In this document: positions 9,002 to 18,847 of the stretch, one piece after another | Position numbering within the stretch: the first letter of the stretch is position 1 | How the letters are laid out: every line of letters starts with the position of its first letter | Source: Sphingobium sp. | GTDB lineage: Bacteria; Pseudomonadota; Alphaproteobacteria; Sphingomonadales; Sphingomonadaceae | DNA: 64,000 bases | Assembly: GCA_023266575.1 (NCBI GenBank) | Contig: JAHFPV010000009.1 | Coordinates: forward strand, 89,506-153,505 | Direction: 5' to 3' | The notes under the pieces: generated by a model | The model's database searches: none | The model's input: only the letters and a program-made list of their open reading frames with translations | What the model was told of the DNA's origin: nothing | Made by a program: the position numbers and the translations under genes

Positions 9002-9640
9002 TCAGGCAGGCGTGAAGATGCCGCTCTGCTCATCCATGACATGCAGTTGGCCGTCCGAAATGGCAAAGAAAGCGCCGATCAGTTTCAACTCGCCCTTGCG
9101 CTCCTTGGACCGGACGCAGGGGAAGGTGCGCAGGTTTGCCAGGCTCACCTTGACGCTTTCCTGCTCCATCGCCCGTTCGACGTCCCGGCTGCGGTCGTCG
9201 CCATAGCGCGCAATCACCGTGTCGCGCGCCGGGTCGAGCAACTCGATCCAGCTATGGATGAAACCGCCTTCGCCGGGCTCTGCATCCTTCAGATCATGAC
9301 TGAGCGCCGCCTTGCAACCCCCGCATTTGCCGTGGCCCATGACGATGATTTCGCTGACCTGAAGCACCTGCACGGCAAATTCCAGCGCCGCCGATACGCC
9401 ATGATGACCCGGTGTCGTCTCGAACGGCGGCACCAAAGCTGCGACATTGCGGACGACGAAAATCTCGCCGGGGTTGGTGTCGAAAATCTGCGCGGGATCG
9501 ACCCGGCTGTCGGAACAGGCGATGATCATCACCCTGGGGCTTTGCCCTTCGCTCAGTTCGTCCCATCGCGCCCGCTGCTGAGTCCAGCCGGTTTGGCGGA
9601 AGCGGCGATAGCCTTCGATCATGTTGGAAAAATCAGCCAT
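9002..9640 (-). CDS. Beta-class carbonic anhydrase
   Basis: 212 aa from [14 protein letters not shown]; a longer frame to 9700 overlaps the lipA promoter side and adds non-family residues. It interconverts CO2 and bicarbonate. Zinc ligands and active-site residues are in place: Cys42-x-Asp44-x-Arg46 in ACSDSRVDP, and His103/Cys106 in GHGKCGGC. Size and motifs fit the bacterial beta-CA (CynT/Can) family. It is divergent from lipA and upstream of the NYN gene on the same strand. Confidence 0.93.
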   Translation of the reverse strand: MADFSNMIEGYRRFRQTGWTQQRARWDELSEGQSPRVMIIACSDSRVDPAQIFDTNPGEIFVVRNVAALVPPFETTPGHHGVSAALEFAVQVLQVSEIIVMGHGKCGGCKAALSHDLKDAEPGEGGFIHSWIELLDPARDTVIARYGDDRSRDVERAMEQESVKVSLANLRTFPCVRSKERKGELKLIGAFFAISDGQLHVMDEQSGIFTPA

Positions 9641-9729
9641 GCGCCGGTCTGTGCCGCACAATAAGGATGCTGGCAAGTATGGCCATATGGGGACTGGCAA
9701 CTGGAGCGCTGGATCGCTATCTGGGGCGG

Positions 9730-10674
9730 ATGAACGACATCGCCCCGATCCCCATGCCCGGTGACCCTGTCAAGCCGGAGCGCGCGCGCAAACCCGACTG
9801 GATTCGCGTCAAGGCACCGACCAGCCCGGCCTATCATGAGACGCGCAAACTGATGCGCGACAAGGGGCTGAACACGGTGTGTGAGGAAGCGGCCTGCCCG
9901 AATATCGGCGAATGCTGGACCAAGAAGCACGCGACGGTGATGATCCTGGGCGACGTCTGCACGCGGGCCTGTGCGTTCTGTAACGTCAAGACCGGGATGC
10001 CGCGCAAGGTCGATGTCAACGAGCCGCAAAATCTGGCCGATGCCTGCGCCGAAATGGGGCTGGAACATATCGTCATCACCTCGGTCGATCGTGACGATCT
10101 GCCCGATGGCGGCGCATCGCAATTCGTCAAGGTGATCGAGGCGCTGCGCCGGACGACGCCGAACACGACGATCGAAATCCTGACGCCGGACTTCCGCAAC
10201 AAGCATGAACGCGCGGTCGAGATGATCGTCACGGCGCGACCCGACGTCTATAATCATAATCTGGAGACGGTGCCCCGTCTCTATCCGACCATCCGCCCCG
10301 GCGCGCGCTATTATGCCTCGCTGCGGTTGCTGGAGTCGGTCAAGCGGCTCGACCCGTCCATCTTCACCAAGTCCGGCATCATGCTGGGGCTGGGCGAAGA
10401 GCGGCTTGAAGTGCATCAGGTGATGGATGACATGCGGTCGGCCGACATCGATTTCCTGACCATGGGCCAATATCTCCAGCCCACGCCCAAGCACGCCAAG
10501 GTGATCGAGTTCGTCACCCCGGCCGCGTTCAACGCCTATGCCGCGATCGCGCGGGCCAAGGGCTTCCTGCAGGTGGCGTCCAGTCCGCTCACCCGGTCAA
10601 GCTATCATGCGGGCGCGGATTTCGCCGAAATGCGCGCCGCGCGTGAGGCGAAGCTGGCCAAGGCTGCCCGGTAA
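9730..10674 (+). CDS. lipA: Lipoyl synthase
   Basis: 314 aa from [16 protein letters not shown] (ATG at 9730), the normal family N-terminus; the reading frame is open further upstream but that part overlaps the carbonic anhydrase start. This radical SAM enzyme inserts two sulfurs into octanoyl-protein to form the lipoyl cofactor of 2-oxoacid dehydrogenases. It has both clusters: auxiliary Cys51, Cys56 and Cys62 ([12 protein letters not shown]) and radical-SAM Cys77-x3-Cys81-x2-Cys84 (CTRACAFC). The C-terminal region has [11 protein letters not shown] as expected. It forms an operon with the following COQ10-like gene (3-bp gap). Confidence 0.96.
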   Translation: MNDIAPIPMPGDPVKPERARKPDWIRVKAPTSPAYHETRKLMRDKGLNTVCEEAACPNIGECWTKKHATVMILGDVCTRACAFCNVKTGMPRKVDVNEPQNLADACAEMGLEHIVITSVDRDDLPDGGASQFVKVIEALRRTTPNTTIEILTPDFRNKHERAVEMIVTARPDVYNHNLETVPRLYPTIRPGARYYASLRLLESVKRLDPSIFTKSGIMLGLGEERLEVHQVMDDMRSADIDFLTMGQYLQPTPKHAKVIEFVTPAAFNAYAAIARAKGFLQVASSPLTRSSYHAGADFAEMRAAREAKLAKAAR

Positions 10675-10677
10675 ATC

Positions 10678-11154
10678 ATGCACCGGCATGAAGAGACCCG
10701 GCATCTGCCCTACAGCCCGACCCAGATGTTCGATCTGGTGGCGGATGTCGCGCGCTACCCCGAATTTTTGCCCTGGATCAGTGCGATCCGGGTGCGGTCG
10801 AACAGCGACTCGGAAATGGTCGCCGACATGATCGTGGGGTTCAAGGGGATCAAGGAAAGCTTCACTTCCCGCGTCCACAAGCATCGGCCCGACCATGTCC
10901 GGGTCGATTATCTCGATGGCCCGTTGAAGCATCTGCACAATGAGTGGCACTTCCGTGATGACGGGCAGGGCGGGGTACTGGTGGATTTTGAGGTCGAGTT
11001 CGCCTTCAAGAATCGCCTGTTCGAGATGCTGGCGGGCCAGATGTTCGACAAGGCGCTGCGCAAGATGATCGGCGCGTTCGAAACCCGCGCTGGGCAGCTT
11101 TATGCGCCGGGCGAATCGGGCAGCAGCAGTTCGAGCGCGCAAAGCGCCGCCTGA
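10678..11154 (+). CDS. RatA/COQ10-like START-domain protein
   Basis: 158 aa of the polyketide cyclase/START superfamily that includes bacterial RatA and mitochondrial Coq10. Typical features are HLPYSPTQMFDLVADVARYP at the start, FLPWI, and WHFRDDGQGGVLVDFEVEFAF. The mitochondrial member binds ubiquinone and aids its delivery; RatA was described as a toxin inhibiting 70S assembly. In alphaproteobacteria with lipA next door a ubiquinone-related role is usually assumed, but the sequence does not settle it. The Ser-rich tail (ESGSSSSSAQSAA) is encoded opposite the end of the PncC gene, a 55-bp convergent overlap. Confidence 0.88.
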   Translation: MHRHEETRHLPYSPTQMFDLVADVARYPEFLPWISAIRVRSNSDSEMVADMIVGFKGIKESFTSRVHKHRPDHVRVDYLDGPLKHLHNEWHFRDDGQGGVLVDFEVEFAFKNRLFEMLAGQMFDKALRKMIGAFETRAGQLYAPGESGSSSSSAQSAA

Positions 11155-11618
11155 AGCCGCACGCCGCCCCGGCCATCATTGTCGAAATGCCGCATGTCCG
11201 CGACGATCTTGTCGGGACTTGCCCCGCGTTCGGCGCGGGCGAATACGACGGTGCCGACCGGCTTTTGCTCGGTCCCGCCACCTGGCCCTGCGATCCCGGT
11301 GATGGCGACGGCGACATGGGCATGGCTTTTGAGCAGCGCGCCCTGCGCCATGGCCCAGGCGGTGGCGATGGACACCGCGCCGAAGGTTTCCAGCACATCA
11401 TGCGAAACTTTCAGAAGTTCCGCCTTCATATCATTGGAATAAGTGACGAATCCGGCCTCGAACACGTCGGATGAGCCCGCGATTTCGGTGAGGGCGGCGG
11501 ACACCAGCCCCCCGGTGCAGCTTTCGGCGACGGCGATGGTCCGCCCGGCGCGGCGATTGGCGATGATGACCCGGTCGGCAAGTTCGACCAGGATGGTGGG
11601 GAGGATGCTGTCTGGCAT
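11100..11618 (-). CDS. PncC-type nicotinamide-nucleotide amidase (CinA C-terminal domain)
   Basis: 172 aa from MPDSILPTILVELADRV; an upstream start at 11690 would run into ispDF. The CinA_C domain is recognisable from VAESCTGGLVSAALTEIAGSSDVFEAGFVTYSN (quoted in part: AVAESCTGGLVSAAL, FVTYSNDMK) and AITGIAGPGGGTEQKPVGTV. Stand-alone versions deamidate nicotinamide mononucleotide to NaMN in pyridine-nucleotide salvage. The N-terminal CinA/MoCF domain is absent, so this is a PncC-type single-domain form. It follows ispDF by 4 bp on the same strand. Confidence 0.9.
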   Translation of the reverse strand: MPDSILPTILVELADRVIIANRRAGRTIAVAESCTGGLVSAALTEIAGSSDVFEAGFVTYSNDMKAELLKVSHDVLETFGAVSIATAWAMAQGALLKSHAHVAVAITGIAGPGGGTEQKPVGTVVFARAERGASPDKIVADMRHFDNDGRGGVRLQAALCALELLLPDSPGA

Positions 11619-11622
11619 GGGA

Positions 11623-12798
11623 TCAGGATAGCGCGGGAAGGGAGAGGGTGGCAACCGCTTGTGCCGCAATACCTTCGCGCCGCCCTGCAAAGCCCAGCCG
11701 CTCGGTGGTGGTCGCCTTAACGCTGACCCGGTCGATCGGCAGGCTGAGTATCTCGGCGATCCGCGTCCGCATGGCGTCGCGATGCGGGCCGATCTTGGGC
11801 GCTTCGCAGATGATGGTCAGGTCGACATGGTCGATCGTCCCGCCGCGCGCCGCGACCCGATCACCCGCATAGGCCAGAAAACGGTCGGACGAAGCGCCAC
11901 GCCATTGCGCATCGGACGGCGGGAAATGGCTGCCAATGTCGCCCTCTGCCAGCGCGCCCAGCAGCGCATCGACGATAGCGTGCAGCGCCACGTCGGCATC
12001 GCTATGCCCGGCCAGGCCGCGATCATGGGGGACCAGCACGCCGCCCAGCCACAATTCCTCATCCGGGGCGAGGCGATGGACGTCATAGCCCATGCCGACG
12101 CGCACCGTGCGGGCGCTCGCCAGCCTGGCCTCGGCACGGGCAAAATCTTGGTGGTAGGTCAATTTTTCCAGTCCCTCGTCGCCTGCAACCAAGATGACGT
12201 CATGGCCCCAACCTTTCAAAATCTGCGCATCGTCTGTGGCTTCGCGGCCCTCGTCCCAGCCACGGTGCGCCGCCAGGATCGTATCGAAGCAGAAAGCCTG
12301 CGGCGTTTGTACCCGGAAAAGGCCGTCGCGCGCCACGCCTTGGCCCATCGCTCCGTCCGCACCGCGCACCAGCGTGTCGGCGACCGGCAACACCGGGATC
12401 GCCCCCTGCGCACCGTCCAGTGCTGCCAGCAACCGATTGACAACCGCACACGGCAGAAACGGCCGCGCCGCATCATGGATCAGCACCCGGTCGGCACCAC
12501 CCGCCGCCGCAATCGCCTCCAGCCCCGCGCGTACCGATCCGCGCCGACTGTCCGCGCCCTGCGTCACCCCGGCAATCGCGCGATCTCCCAACAGCGCGCG
12601 CACCTGCGCCTCCTGCCCGGCACCGATGACCAGATGGATCGCGTCAATGCCCTGATGCGCCGCCAGAGCGTCCGCCGCATGAACGATCACCGCCTTGCCG
12701 CCAACGGTGCGGAACTGCTTGGGAATGTCGCCGCCCGCGCGGCTGCCGGTGCCAGCGGCGACCAGCAGGGCGAGCGTTCTGTGCCTGTTGTCAGTCAT
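11623..12798 (-). CDS. ispDF: Bifunctional IspD/IspF
   Basis: 391 aa from MTDNRHRTLALLVAAG (ATG at 12798). The N-terminal ~230 residues are 2-C-methyl-D-erythritol 4-phosphate cytidylyltransferase (nucleotide loop AAGTGSRAGGDIPKQF, HDAARPFL, VQTPQAF). The C-terminal ~155 residues are 2-C-methyl-D-erythritol 2,4-cyclodiphosphate synthase (GYDVHRL, GHSDADVALHAI, SVKATTTERLGF). The two non-consecutive MEP-pathway enzymes are fused, as commonly seen in alphaproteobacteria. It is divergent from dusB across a 110-bp gap and is probably co-transcribed with the downstream amidase gene. Confidence 0.96.
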   Translation of the reverse strand: MTDNRHRTLALLVAAGTGSRAGGDIPKQFRTVGGKAVIVHAADALAAHQGIDAIHLVIGAGQEAQVRALLGDRAIAGVTQGADSRRGSVRAGLEAIAAAGGADRVLIHDAARPFLPCAVVNRLLAALDGAQGAIPVLPVADTLVRGADGAMGQGVARDGLFRVQTPQAFCFDTILAAHRGWDEGREATDDAQILKGWGHDVILVAGDEGLEKLTYHQDFARAEARLASARTVRVGMGYDVHRLAPDEELWLGGVLVPHDRGLAGHSDADVALHAIVDALLGALAEGDIGSHFPPSDAQWRGASSDRFLAYAGDRVAARGGTIDHVDLTIICEAPKIGPHRDAMRTRIAEILSLPIDRVSVKATTTERLGFAGRREGIAAQAVATLSLPALS

Positions 12799-12908
12799 GG
12801 CGCGGGGCATAGACGCTTGGGCGCACCCCCGCCAGACCCCTTCGCTTGCCCCGCCGGCCAATAACCGCTATGGGCTGCCTGTTTTTTAGGCAGTATCGTT
12901 CGAGTATC

Positions 12909-13931
12909 ATGCGCAGGCTTTCCCCCATTTCCATCGGTCCGCTGACGATCGACATGCCCGTCGTGCTGGCGCCGATGACCGGCGTCACTGACATGCCGTT
13001 CCGCACGCTGGTGCGCCGCTATGGCTGCGGCCTCAACGTGACCGAGATGATTGCGACCGCCGCGATGATCCGCGAGACGCGCCAGTCGCTGCAAAAGGCC
13101 GCCTGGCATCCGCTGGAGGAACCCGTGTCGATGCAGCTGGCAGGCTGCTCGCCGGCCGAAATGGCCGATGCGGCGAAGCTGAATGCGGATCGCGGCGCGG
13201 CTATCATCGACATCAATATGGGCTGCCCGGTCAAGAAGGTGGTCAATGGCGACGCGGGCAGCGCGCTGATGCGCGATCTGCCGCTGGCGGCTGCGCTGAT
13301 CAAGGCTACGGTCGAGGCGGTGGATGTGCCTGTGACCGTTAAGATGCGGATGGGCTGGGACCATAGCAGCCTCAATGCGCCCGAATTGGCGCATATTGCC
13401 GAAGATCTGGGCGCGAAGCTGATCACTGTTCACGGTCGCACCCGGTGCCAAATGTATAAGGGGTCGGCGGACTGGGGCTTCATCCGCTCGGTGAAGGATG
13501 CGGTCAAGTTGCCGGTGATCGCCAATGGCGACATCTGCTCGATCGAGGATGCCGACATGGCGCTGGAACAGAGCGGTGCGGACGGGGTGATGATCGGGCG
13601 CGGTGCCTATGGCCGTCCCTGGCTGATCAGTCAGGTCATGGCCTGGCTGGACCGGGGCGAACGCGTGCCGGACCCGTCGCTGGAAGAGCAATATCGTGTG
13701 ATCATAGAGCATTATAAGGCAATGCTCGATCATTATGATAATTATACCGGGGTCAATATGGCCCGCAAGCATATCGGCTGGTACACCAAAGGGCTGACCG
13801 GATCGGCCGAGTTCCGCCATGCGGTCAATCAGGAGCCGGATGCGGACAAGGTGCTGGACATGCTGGCTCGCTTCTACGAACCGCTGATTGCGGGTGAGGT
13901 CGAGGCGGTGGACGCGCGCCAGGCGGCATGA
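12909..13931 (+). CDS. dusB: tRNA-dihydrouridine synthase DusB (NifR3)
   Basis: 340 aa from [15 protein letters not shown]. This FMN TIM-barrel enzyme reduces specific uridines in the tRNA D-loop. Visible are [13 protein letters not shown] at the N-terminus, [10 protein letters not shown] with the catalytic Cys in GCP, the [18 protein letters not shown] flavin/RNA region, and [12 protein letters not shown]. The gene was named nifR3 in alphaproteobacteria because it heads the ntrBC operon, exactly as here (ATGA overlap with ntrB). Confidence 0.95.
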   Translation: MRRLSPISIGPLTIDMPVVLAPMTGVTDMPFRTLVRRYGCGLNVTEMIATAAMIRETRQSLQKAAWHPLEEPVSMQLAGCSPAEMADAAKLNADRGAAIIDINMGCPVKKVVNGDAGSALMRDLPLAAALIKATVEAVDVPVTVKMRMGWDHSSLNAPELAHIAEDLGAKLITVHGRTRCQMYKGSADWGFIRSVKDAVKLPVIANGDICSIEDADMALEQSGADGVMIGRGAYGRPWLISQVMAWLDRGERVPDPSLEEQYRVIIEHYKAMLDHYDNYTGVNMARKHIGWYTKGLTGSAEFRHAVNQEPDADKVLDMLARFYEPLIAGEVEAVDARQAA

Positions 13932-15037
13932 GCGGCACGCTGCCGCTGGTGCCGCCGCTACGGATGCAGCAGGACGGGCCGTCGCTGCCCGAACAGATGA
14001 CCGCGCTGCCGGTGGCGACTTTGGTGGTCCGGCCCGACAACAGCATTGCCGAAGCCAATGTCCGGGCCGAAACTCTGCTCAACATGGCCCGTTCCGCCAT
14101 TGTCGGCAGCGATGTCGCGCGCACCATCCGCATTGCCGAAGCAGGCGCGCGCTTCGACATCTGGCACAGCCAGAAGCCGATCGCGGCCTATGACATCAAG
14201 GTTCATGCCGGGCGTACCGCCGAAATGGAGGTTGACCTGATGATCGCGCCGATCGTCGATCATGATGGCTGGCGGGTCGTGTCGCTCCATGCGCAAAGCC
14301 AGGCGCGCAAGATCGGTCATCGCGGCACGTCCGGCGGCGCACGCTCCGCTATGGGCGCGGCGGCAATATTGGCGCATGAGATCAAAAATCCGCTGTCGGG
14401 CATACGCGGCGCGGCGCAGTTGCTGGAAGGCGGGCAGGGCGGACGCGATGCCGCGCTGACCCAGCTGATCTGTAACGAGGTGGATCGGATCGCCGCGCTG
14501 ATCGACCGGATGCAGGATTTCACCACCGATCGGACGCTGGAATGTCACCCCGGCAATATCTATCCGCTGATCGACAGGGCGGCCGATATTGCGGCAGCGG
14601 GCTTTGCCAAACATGTCCGTATTATAAAGCGTTACGACCCGTCCCTGCCATTTGCCAACATCAATGATGATGCGCTGGTGCAGGTGATGATCAACCTGCT
14701 CAAAAATGCGGCGGAGGCATTGGAGCATGTCGCCAAGCCCCGCATCCGCGTCGAAACCGCCTTCCGCCATGGCGTGTCCGTCATGGTCGGCGGTGGCAAG
14801 GGCAGCGCGGTGCTGCCGATCGAGATTGTCGTGGTCGACAATGGGCCGGGTGTGCCGGAACATATTCTGGACCATCTCTTCAATCCCTTCATCACCGGCA
14901 AGCGCGACGGGCAGGGGCTGGGGCTGGCGCTGGTGGACAAGCTGGTCCGCGACATGAACGGATTTGTACAATATGCGCGCGATGCGGAGGCGGGCGAATC
15001 CACCTTCCGCATATTGCTGCCGATGGGGATGGGGTGA
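13928..15037 (+). CDS. ntrB: Nitrogen regulation histidine kinase NtrB
   Basis: 369-aa cytoplasmic sensor kinase. An N-terminal PAS-like domain ([19 protein letters not shown]) is followed by the dimerisation/phosphoacceptor helix with [20 protein letters not shown] (His near residue 153) and a HATPase_c domain with an N-box ([11 protein letters not shown]), G1 VVDNGPGVP and G2 [11 protein letters not shown]. No membrane segments. It phosphorylates NtrC under nitrogen limitation, normally under PII protein control. It overlaps dusB by 4 bp and ntrC by 1 bp. Confidence 0.95.
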   Translation: MSGTLPLVPPLRMQQDGPSLPEQMTALPVATLVVRPDNSIAEANVRAETLLNMARSAIVGSDVARTIRIAEAGARFDIWHSQKPIAAYDIKVHAGRTAEMEVDLMIAPIVDHDGWRVVSLHAQSQARKIGHRGTSGGARSAMGAAAILAHEIKNPLSGIRGAAQLLEGGQGGRDAALTQLICNEVDRIAALIDRMQDFTTDRTLECHPGNIYPLIDRAADIAAAGFAKHVRIIKRYDPSLPFANINDDALVQVMINLLKNAAEALEHVAKPRIRVETAFRHGVSVMVGGGKGSAVLPIEIVVVDNGPGVPEHILDHLFNPFITGKRDGQGLGLALVDKLVRDMNGFVQYARDAEAGESTFRILLPMGMG

Positions 15038-16482
15038 TGGCCGCGACGGGAACCGTGCTGGTGGTCGATGATGATCCCGCCATCTGCGTGGTGGTGGGCG
15101 AAGCGCTGCGGCGGCAGGGGCACAAGGTCAAGACCGCCGGGTCGATCCGCGAGCGTGCCGCGCTGATGGACAGTTTTACGCCCGACGTGCTGATCACCGA
15201 CGTCATGTTGCCCGATGGCGACGGACTGGAGGGGGTGGCCGACATCATCGCCGCCCGCCCGGCGCTGAGCGTCATCATATTGTCGGCGCAGAACACGCTG
15301 AACACCGCGATCCGCGCGACCGAGAAGGGCGCGTTTGAATATCTGCCCAAGCCCTTCGACCTTAACGAACTGACCCGCGCCGTGTCCGATGCGCTTGGCA
15401 CGAGGCTTGCGGCCAATGGAGAGGTGGAGGAGGGCGCTCTGCCCCATGACGGGCTGCCGCTGGTCGGGCGTTCGCCCGCGATGCAGGAAGTCTATCGTAC
15501 TATCGCCCGCGTCCTGTCCAACGACCTGTCGATCCTGGTGCTGGGCGAATCCGGCACGGGCAAGGAACTGGTCGCCGAAGCGATCCACAGTTTGGGCCAG
15601 CGCCGTACCAAGCCATTTGTGGCGATCAACATGGCCGCCATTCCGCGCGAACTGATCGAAGCAGAACTGTTTGGTTATGAAAAGGGCGCCTTCACCGGCG
15701 CCCATGCCCGCACCGCCGGTAAATTCGAGCAGGCGCAGGGCGGGACACTCTTCCTCGACGAAATTGGCGACATGCCGATGGAGGCGCAGACCCGTCTGCT
15801 GCGGGTGCTGCAATCGGGCGAGGTCACCACCGTGGGTGGCTCCAAACCTGTTCGGGTCAATGTCCGCATCATCGCCGCGACCAACAAGCATCTGCCCCAG
15901 TTGATCGAGGAAAACCGGTTCCGGCAGGATCTTTATTATCGCCTGAATGTCGTGCCGATCGCCCTGCCTGCGCTGCGCGAACGACGCGAGGATGTGATCT
16001 TGCTCGCCCGCCATTTTCTGGAACGCGCTGCGCAGGAAGGGCTGCCGCGCAAGACGCTGGCGGACGACGCGACCCAGTTGCTGATGGTCTATCACTGGCC
16101 CGGCAATGTTCGCGAATTGCAGAATATGATGCAGCGCCTGGCCGTGCTGAGCCGTGAAAATGTGATCACCGGCGAAATCCTGCGCAACATGCTGCCGATG
16201 GATGCGGTCCCGGCCGACTATGCCGCACCCGCCGATCATCTGGCCCATGCCGTGCGCGATTGGGCGCGGCGGCAACTGGGCGTTGGCATCGGTCAGCCCA
16301 ATCGCAACCTGCATGACGATCTGCTGGCGGTTATCGAGCCGATCCTGTTGCAGGAGGTGCTGGCCACTGTCGATGGCAACCAGATCCGCGCCGCCGGGCT
16401 GCTCGGCATCAACCGCAATACGCTGCGCAAGAAACTGACCGATTATGGGCTGGACCCGCTGCAATTGCGCCTGGCCGATTGA
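15037..16482 (+). CDS. ntrC: Nitrogen regulation response regulator NtrC
   Basis: 481 aa from ATG 15037 (a GTG three bases upstream is also possible), overlapping the ntrB stop. The receiver domain has Asp55 ([12 protein letters not shown]). The sigma-54 AAA+ domain has Walker A GESGTGKE, an intact GAFTGA loop ([20 protein letters not shown]) and Walker [15 protein letters not shown] Fis-type HTH ([20 protein letters not shown]) ends the protein. It therefore has every element needed to activate sigma-54 promoters of nitrogen-assimilation genes, unlike the NtrX downstream. Confidence 0.96.
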   Translation: MAATGTVLVVDDDPAICVVVGEALRRQGHKVKTAGSIRERAALMDSFTPDVLITDVMLPDGDGLEGVADIIAARPALSVIILSAQNTLNTAIRATEKGAFEYLPKPFDLNELTRAVSDALGTRLAANGEVEEGALPHDGLPLVGRSPAMQEVYRTIARVLSNDLSILVLGESGTGKELVAEAIHSLGQRRTKPFVAINMAAIPRELIEAELFGYEKGAFTGAHARTAGKFEQAQGGTLFLDEIGDMPMEAQTRLLRVLQSGEVTTVGGSKPVRVNVRIIAATNKHLPQLIEENRFRQDLYYRLNVVPIALPALRERREDVILLARHFLERAAQEGLPRKTLADDATQLLMVYHWPGNVRELQNMMQRLAVLSRENVITGEILRNMLPMDAVPADYAAPADHLAHAVRDWARRQLGVGIGQPNRNLHDDLLAVIEPILLQEVLATVDGNQIRAAGLLGINRNTLRKKLTDYGLDPLQLRLAD

Positions 16483-16591
16483 TTGAGATCAGCGCTACGC
16501 GGGACGAACCGACGGTCTGCATCGACCAGTAACTGCAGATACGACAAATACTGTGTTTGATCGGGCACGGGGTTGTTGTAACAAAGCCACT

Positions 16592-18847
16592 ATGAGCGGC
16601 GCGACTACAGTTTCCCGGCGGGTGCCGGCATGGCGGAAGCATCTGCCGCCTTTCCTGCGCCGACGGCGTCTGGCTGCCCTGGTCGAAGCGGTGACGCTGG
16701 GGCTGTTCGTGGGCATGGCGGTGCTGACCTACCGGCTCGTATCCAGTAGTGGCCAGTCCTACGCGCTGCTGACCCCGCCGATCGTCGCGCTGCTGCTGGT
16801 CGCGAATCTCGTCCCTGCCATCGCCTTGCTGGTGCTGTTGGGGCGGCGGGTCGCCAAGCGCCGTGCCGCGGCTTCGGCCATCGGCAGCGATGGTCAGTTG
16901 CATGTCCGGCTGGTCGCCATCTTCTCGATCGTCGCCAGCGTCCCCATGCTGCTGGTGGTGATCTTCGCGTCCCTGCTGTTTCAATATGGCGTGCAATTCT
17001 GGTTTTCCGACAGCGCGCGCGGGATGCTCCAGAATGCCAGCGATCTGGCGCGCGGCTATTATGAGCAGAATCTGCGCGAGGTCGGCGACGAGACGGTCAC
17101 CATGGCCAGCGATCTGCGCGACTATCTGGCCCAGTCGAAGGTCAACAGCCCGCGCTTTGCCGAGGGCTTCATCTATCAGGTCGTGACCCGCAAGCTTAAC
17201 CGATCGGCCATCATTGAAGTCGGCAAGGATGGCGTCGCCCGCACCGCCGCCACGGTCGATCCGGAAAACCGCCCCGCCGCGCAAATGCTGACCGCCGCTG
17301 TGGTCAAGCGGCTGAATGCGGGCGAAAATGTCGTCGTCCAGGCCAAGCCGCAGCAGATCGAGGCGGTGACTTTGCTGTATCCGGGATCGAAAATCTATCT
17401 CTACGCCACCCGCGATTCGGGGTCATGGGCGTTCAGCAATGTTGAGCGCGCGCAGAAGGTGATCGCCGATTATGATGTGTTTTCGGCGCAATCGCGGGCG
17501 TTGCAGCTCCGCTTCAACATCGCCCTGTTTGTGGGATCGCTGCTGCTGGTCGGCATCGCCGTCTATATCGCGTTGGCCGTTGCCGACTGGATGGTCCGCC
17601 CGGTCAACGAACTGGTGACGGCGGCGCGGCGGATCACCGCGGGCGACCTGTCGGCGCGCGTGACCAGTCCGCTGGCCCGTGACGAGATTGGTACGCTCGC
17701 CTCCGCCTTCAACCGCATGACCCAAAGGCTGGAGGCGCAGACCGGTGCGCTGGTCGCCGCCAACAGCCAGCTGGACGAACGCCGCGCCTTTATCGAGGCG
17801 ATTCTGTCGGGCGTGACGGCTGGCGTACTGTCTGTGGATCGCAAGGGCGTGATACAGTTGCTCAACCGCTCCGCCGCCGCCATTTTGGTGGAGGAGGGCG
17901 ACGATCCGGTCGGCCGCCTGCTGACCGACGTATCGACCGAACTGGCCGACCTGATCGCATCGGATGAGAGCGCGGGCATCGTGCAGGTCCGCGCTCATGG
18001 CGACCTGCGGACGCTGGCGGTCAAGGTGTCGGACGATGCGTCGGGCCATATTCTGACCTTCGATGATATCACTCAGCAATTGTCGGATCAGCGCCGCGCC
18101 GCCTGGTCCGATGTCGCCCGCCGGATCGCGCATGAGATCAAGAACCCGCTGACCCCGATCCAGCTGGCCGCCGAACGGCTCCAGCGCCGCTATGCCGACG
18201 AAATCACCAGCGACCGACCGACCTTTACCCGGCTGACCGGCACGATCGTGCGACAGGTGGGCGACCTGCGCCGCATCGTCGACGAATTCTCCTCCTTCGC
18301 GCGGATGCCAAAGCCTGTGTTCCGGCGCGAGACGGTGGGCGACATTGCCCGCCACGCACTGTTCCTGCACGAGGTCGCGCATCCCGATATCCGCTTTGAC
18401 TATCAGGCTGACACGCCAGATCTGGAACTGGTCTGCGACCGGCGACAATTGGGGCAGGCTTTGACGAATATCGTCAAAAATGCGGTGGAAGCCATTGAAC
18501 CCAAGCCGGAACCGGCAGAGGGCGAACCGCGCGGTCATGTGTCCATGCGGGTTGCCCAGATGGGCGACGATCTGGTCATCACCGTCCGCGATGATGGCAT
18601 CGGCCTGCCCCCGGAACGGGACCGAATATTGGAACCTTATATGACCACGCGGACCAAGGGGACGGGTCTGGGCCTCGCCATCGTCAAGAAGATTGTCGAG
18701 GAGCATCTGGGGGAAATTCGCTTCGATGACGCGCAGGGTGGCGGCGCATCGGTAACATTGCGTTTTGCTGCGGCGGCGCTGGAAAAATTGGAAGAAGGGC
18801 AGGTTATTGCCATGCCCAAAGGAAAAGTGACGGCCAATGGCGCTTGA
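16592..18847 (+). CDS. ntrY: Membrane histidine kinase NtrY
   Basis: 751 aa from MSGATTVSRRVPAWRK. The N-terminal ~100 residues contain hydrophobic spans, and two more spans bracket a ~190-residue periplasmic region (span near IVASVPMLLVVIFASLLF and span near LFVGSLLLVGIAVYIALAV). HAMP, PAS and kinase domains follow: phosphoacceptor [21 protein letters not shown]-box NIVKNAVEAI, and G-boxes VRDDGIGLPP and GTGLGLAIVKKIV. NtrY is the sensor of the second nitrogen/redox two-component pair of alphaproteobacteria. It lies 109 bp after ntrC and overlaps ntrX by 11 bp. Confidence 0.95.
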   Translation: MSGATTVSRRVPAWRKHLPPFLRRRRLAALVEAVTLGLFVGMAVLTYRLVSSSGQSYALLTPPIVALLLVANLVPAIALLVLLGRRVAKRRAAASAIGSDGQLHVRLVAIFSIVASVPMLLVVIFASLLFQYGVQFWFSDSARGMLQNASDLARGYYEQNLREVGDETVTMASDLRDYLAQSKVNSPRFAEGFIYQVVTRKLNRSAIIEVGKDGVARTAATVDPENRPAAQMLTAAVVKRLNAGENVVVQAKPQQIEAVTLLYPGSKIYLYATRDSGSWAFSNVERAQKVIADYDVFSAQSRALQLRFNIALFVGSLLLVGIAVYIALAVADWMVRPVNELVTAARRITAGDLSARVTSPLARDEIGTLASAFNRMTQRLEAQTGALVAANSQLDERRAFIEAILSGVTAGVLSVDRKGVIQLLNRSAAAILVEEGDDPVGRLLTDVSTELADLIASDESAGIVQVRAHGDLRTLAVKVSDDASGHILTFDDITQQLSDQRRAAWSDVARRIAHEIKNPLTPIQLAAERLQRRYADEITSDRPTFTRLTGTIVRQVGDLRRIVDEFSSFARMPKPVFRRETVGDIARHALFLHEVAHPDIRFDYQADTPDLELVCDRRQLGQALTNIVKNAVEAIEPKPEPAEGEPRGHVSMRVAQMGDDLVITVRDDGIGLPPERDRILEPYMTTRTKGTGLGLAIVKKIVEEHLGEIRFDDAQGGGASVTLRFAAAALEKLEEGQVIAMPKGKVTANGA

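Noticed and set aside
14632-16464. 610-codon minus-strand frame opposite ntrB-ntrC
   Set aside because: Shadow of two well-identified genes; composition is His/Arg/Gln-rich as expected from reading such codons backwards.
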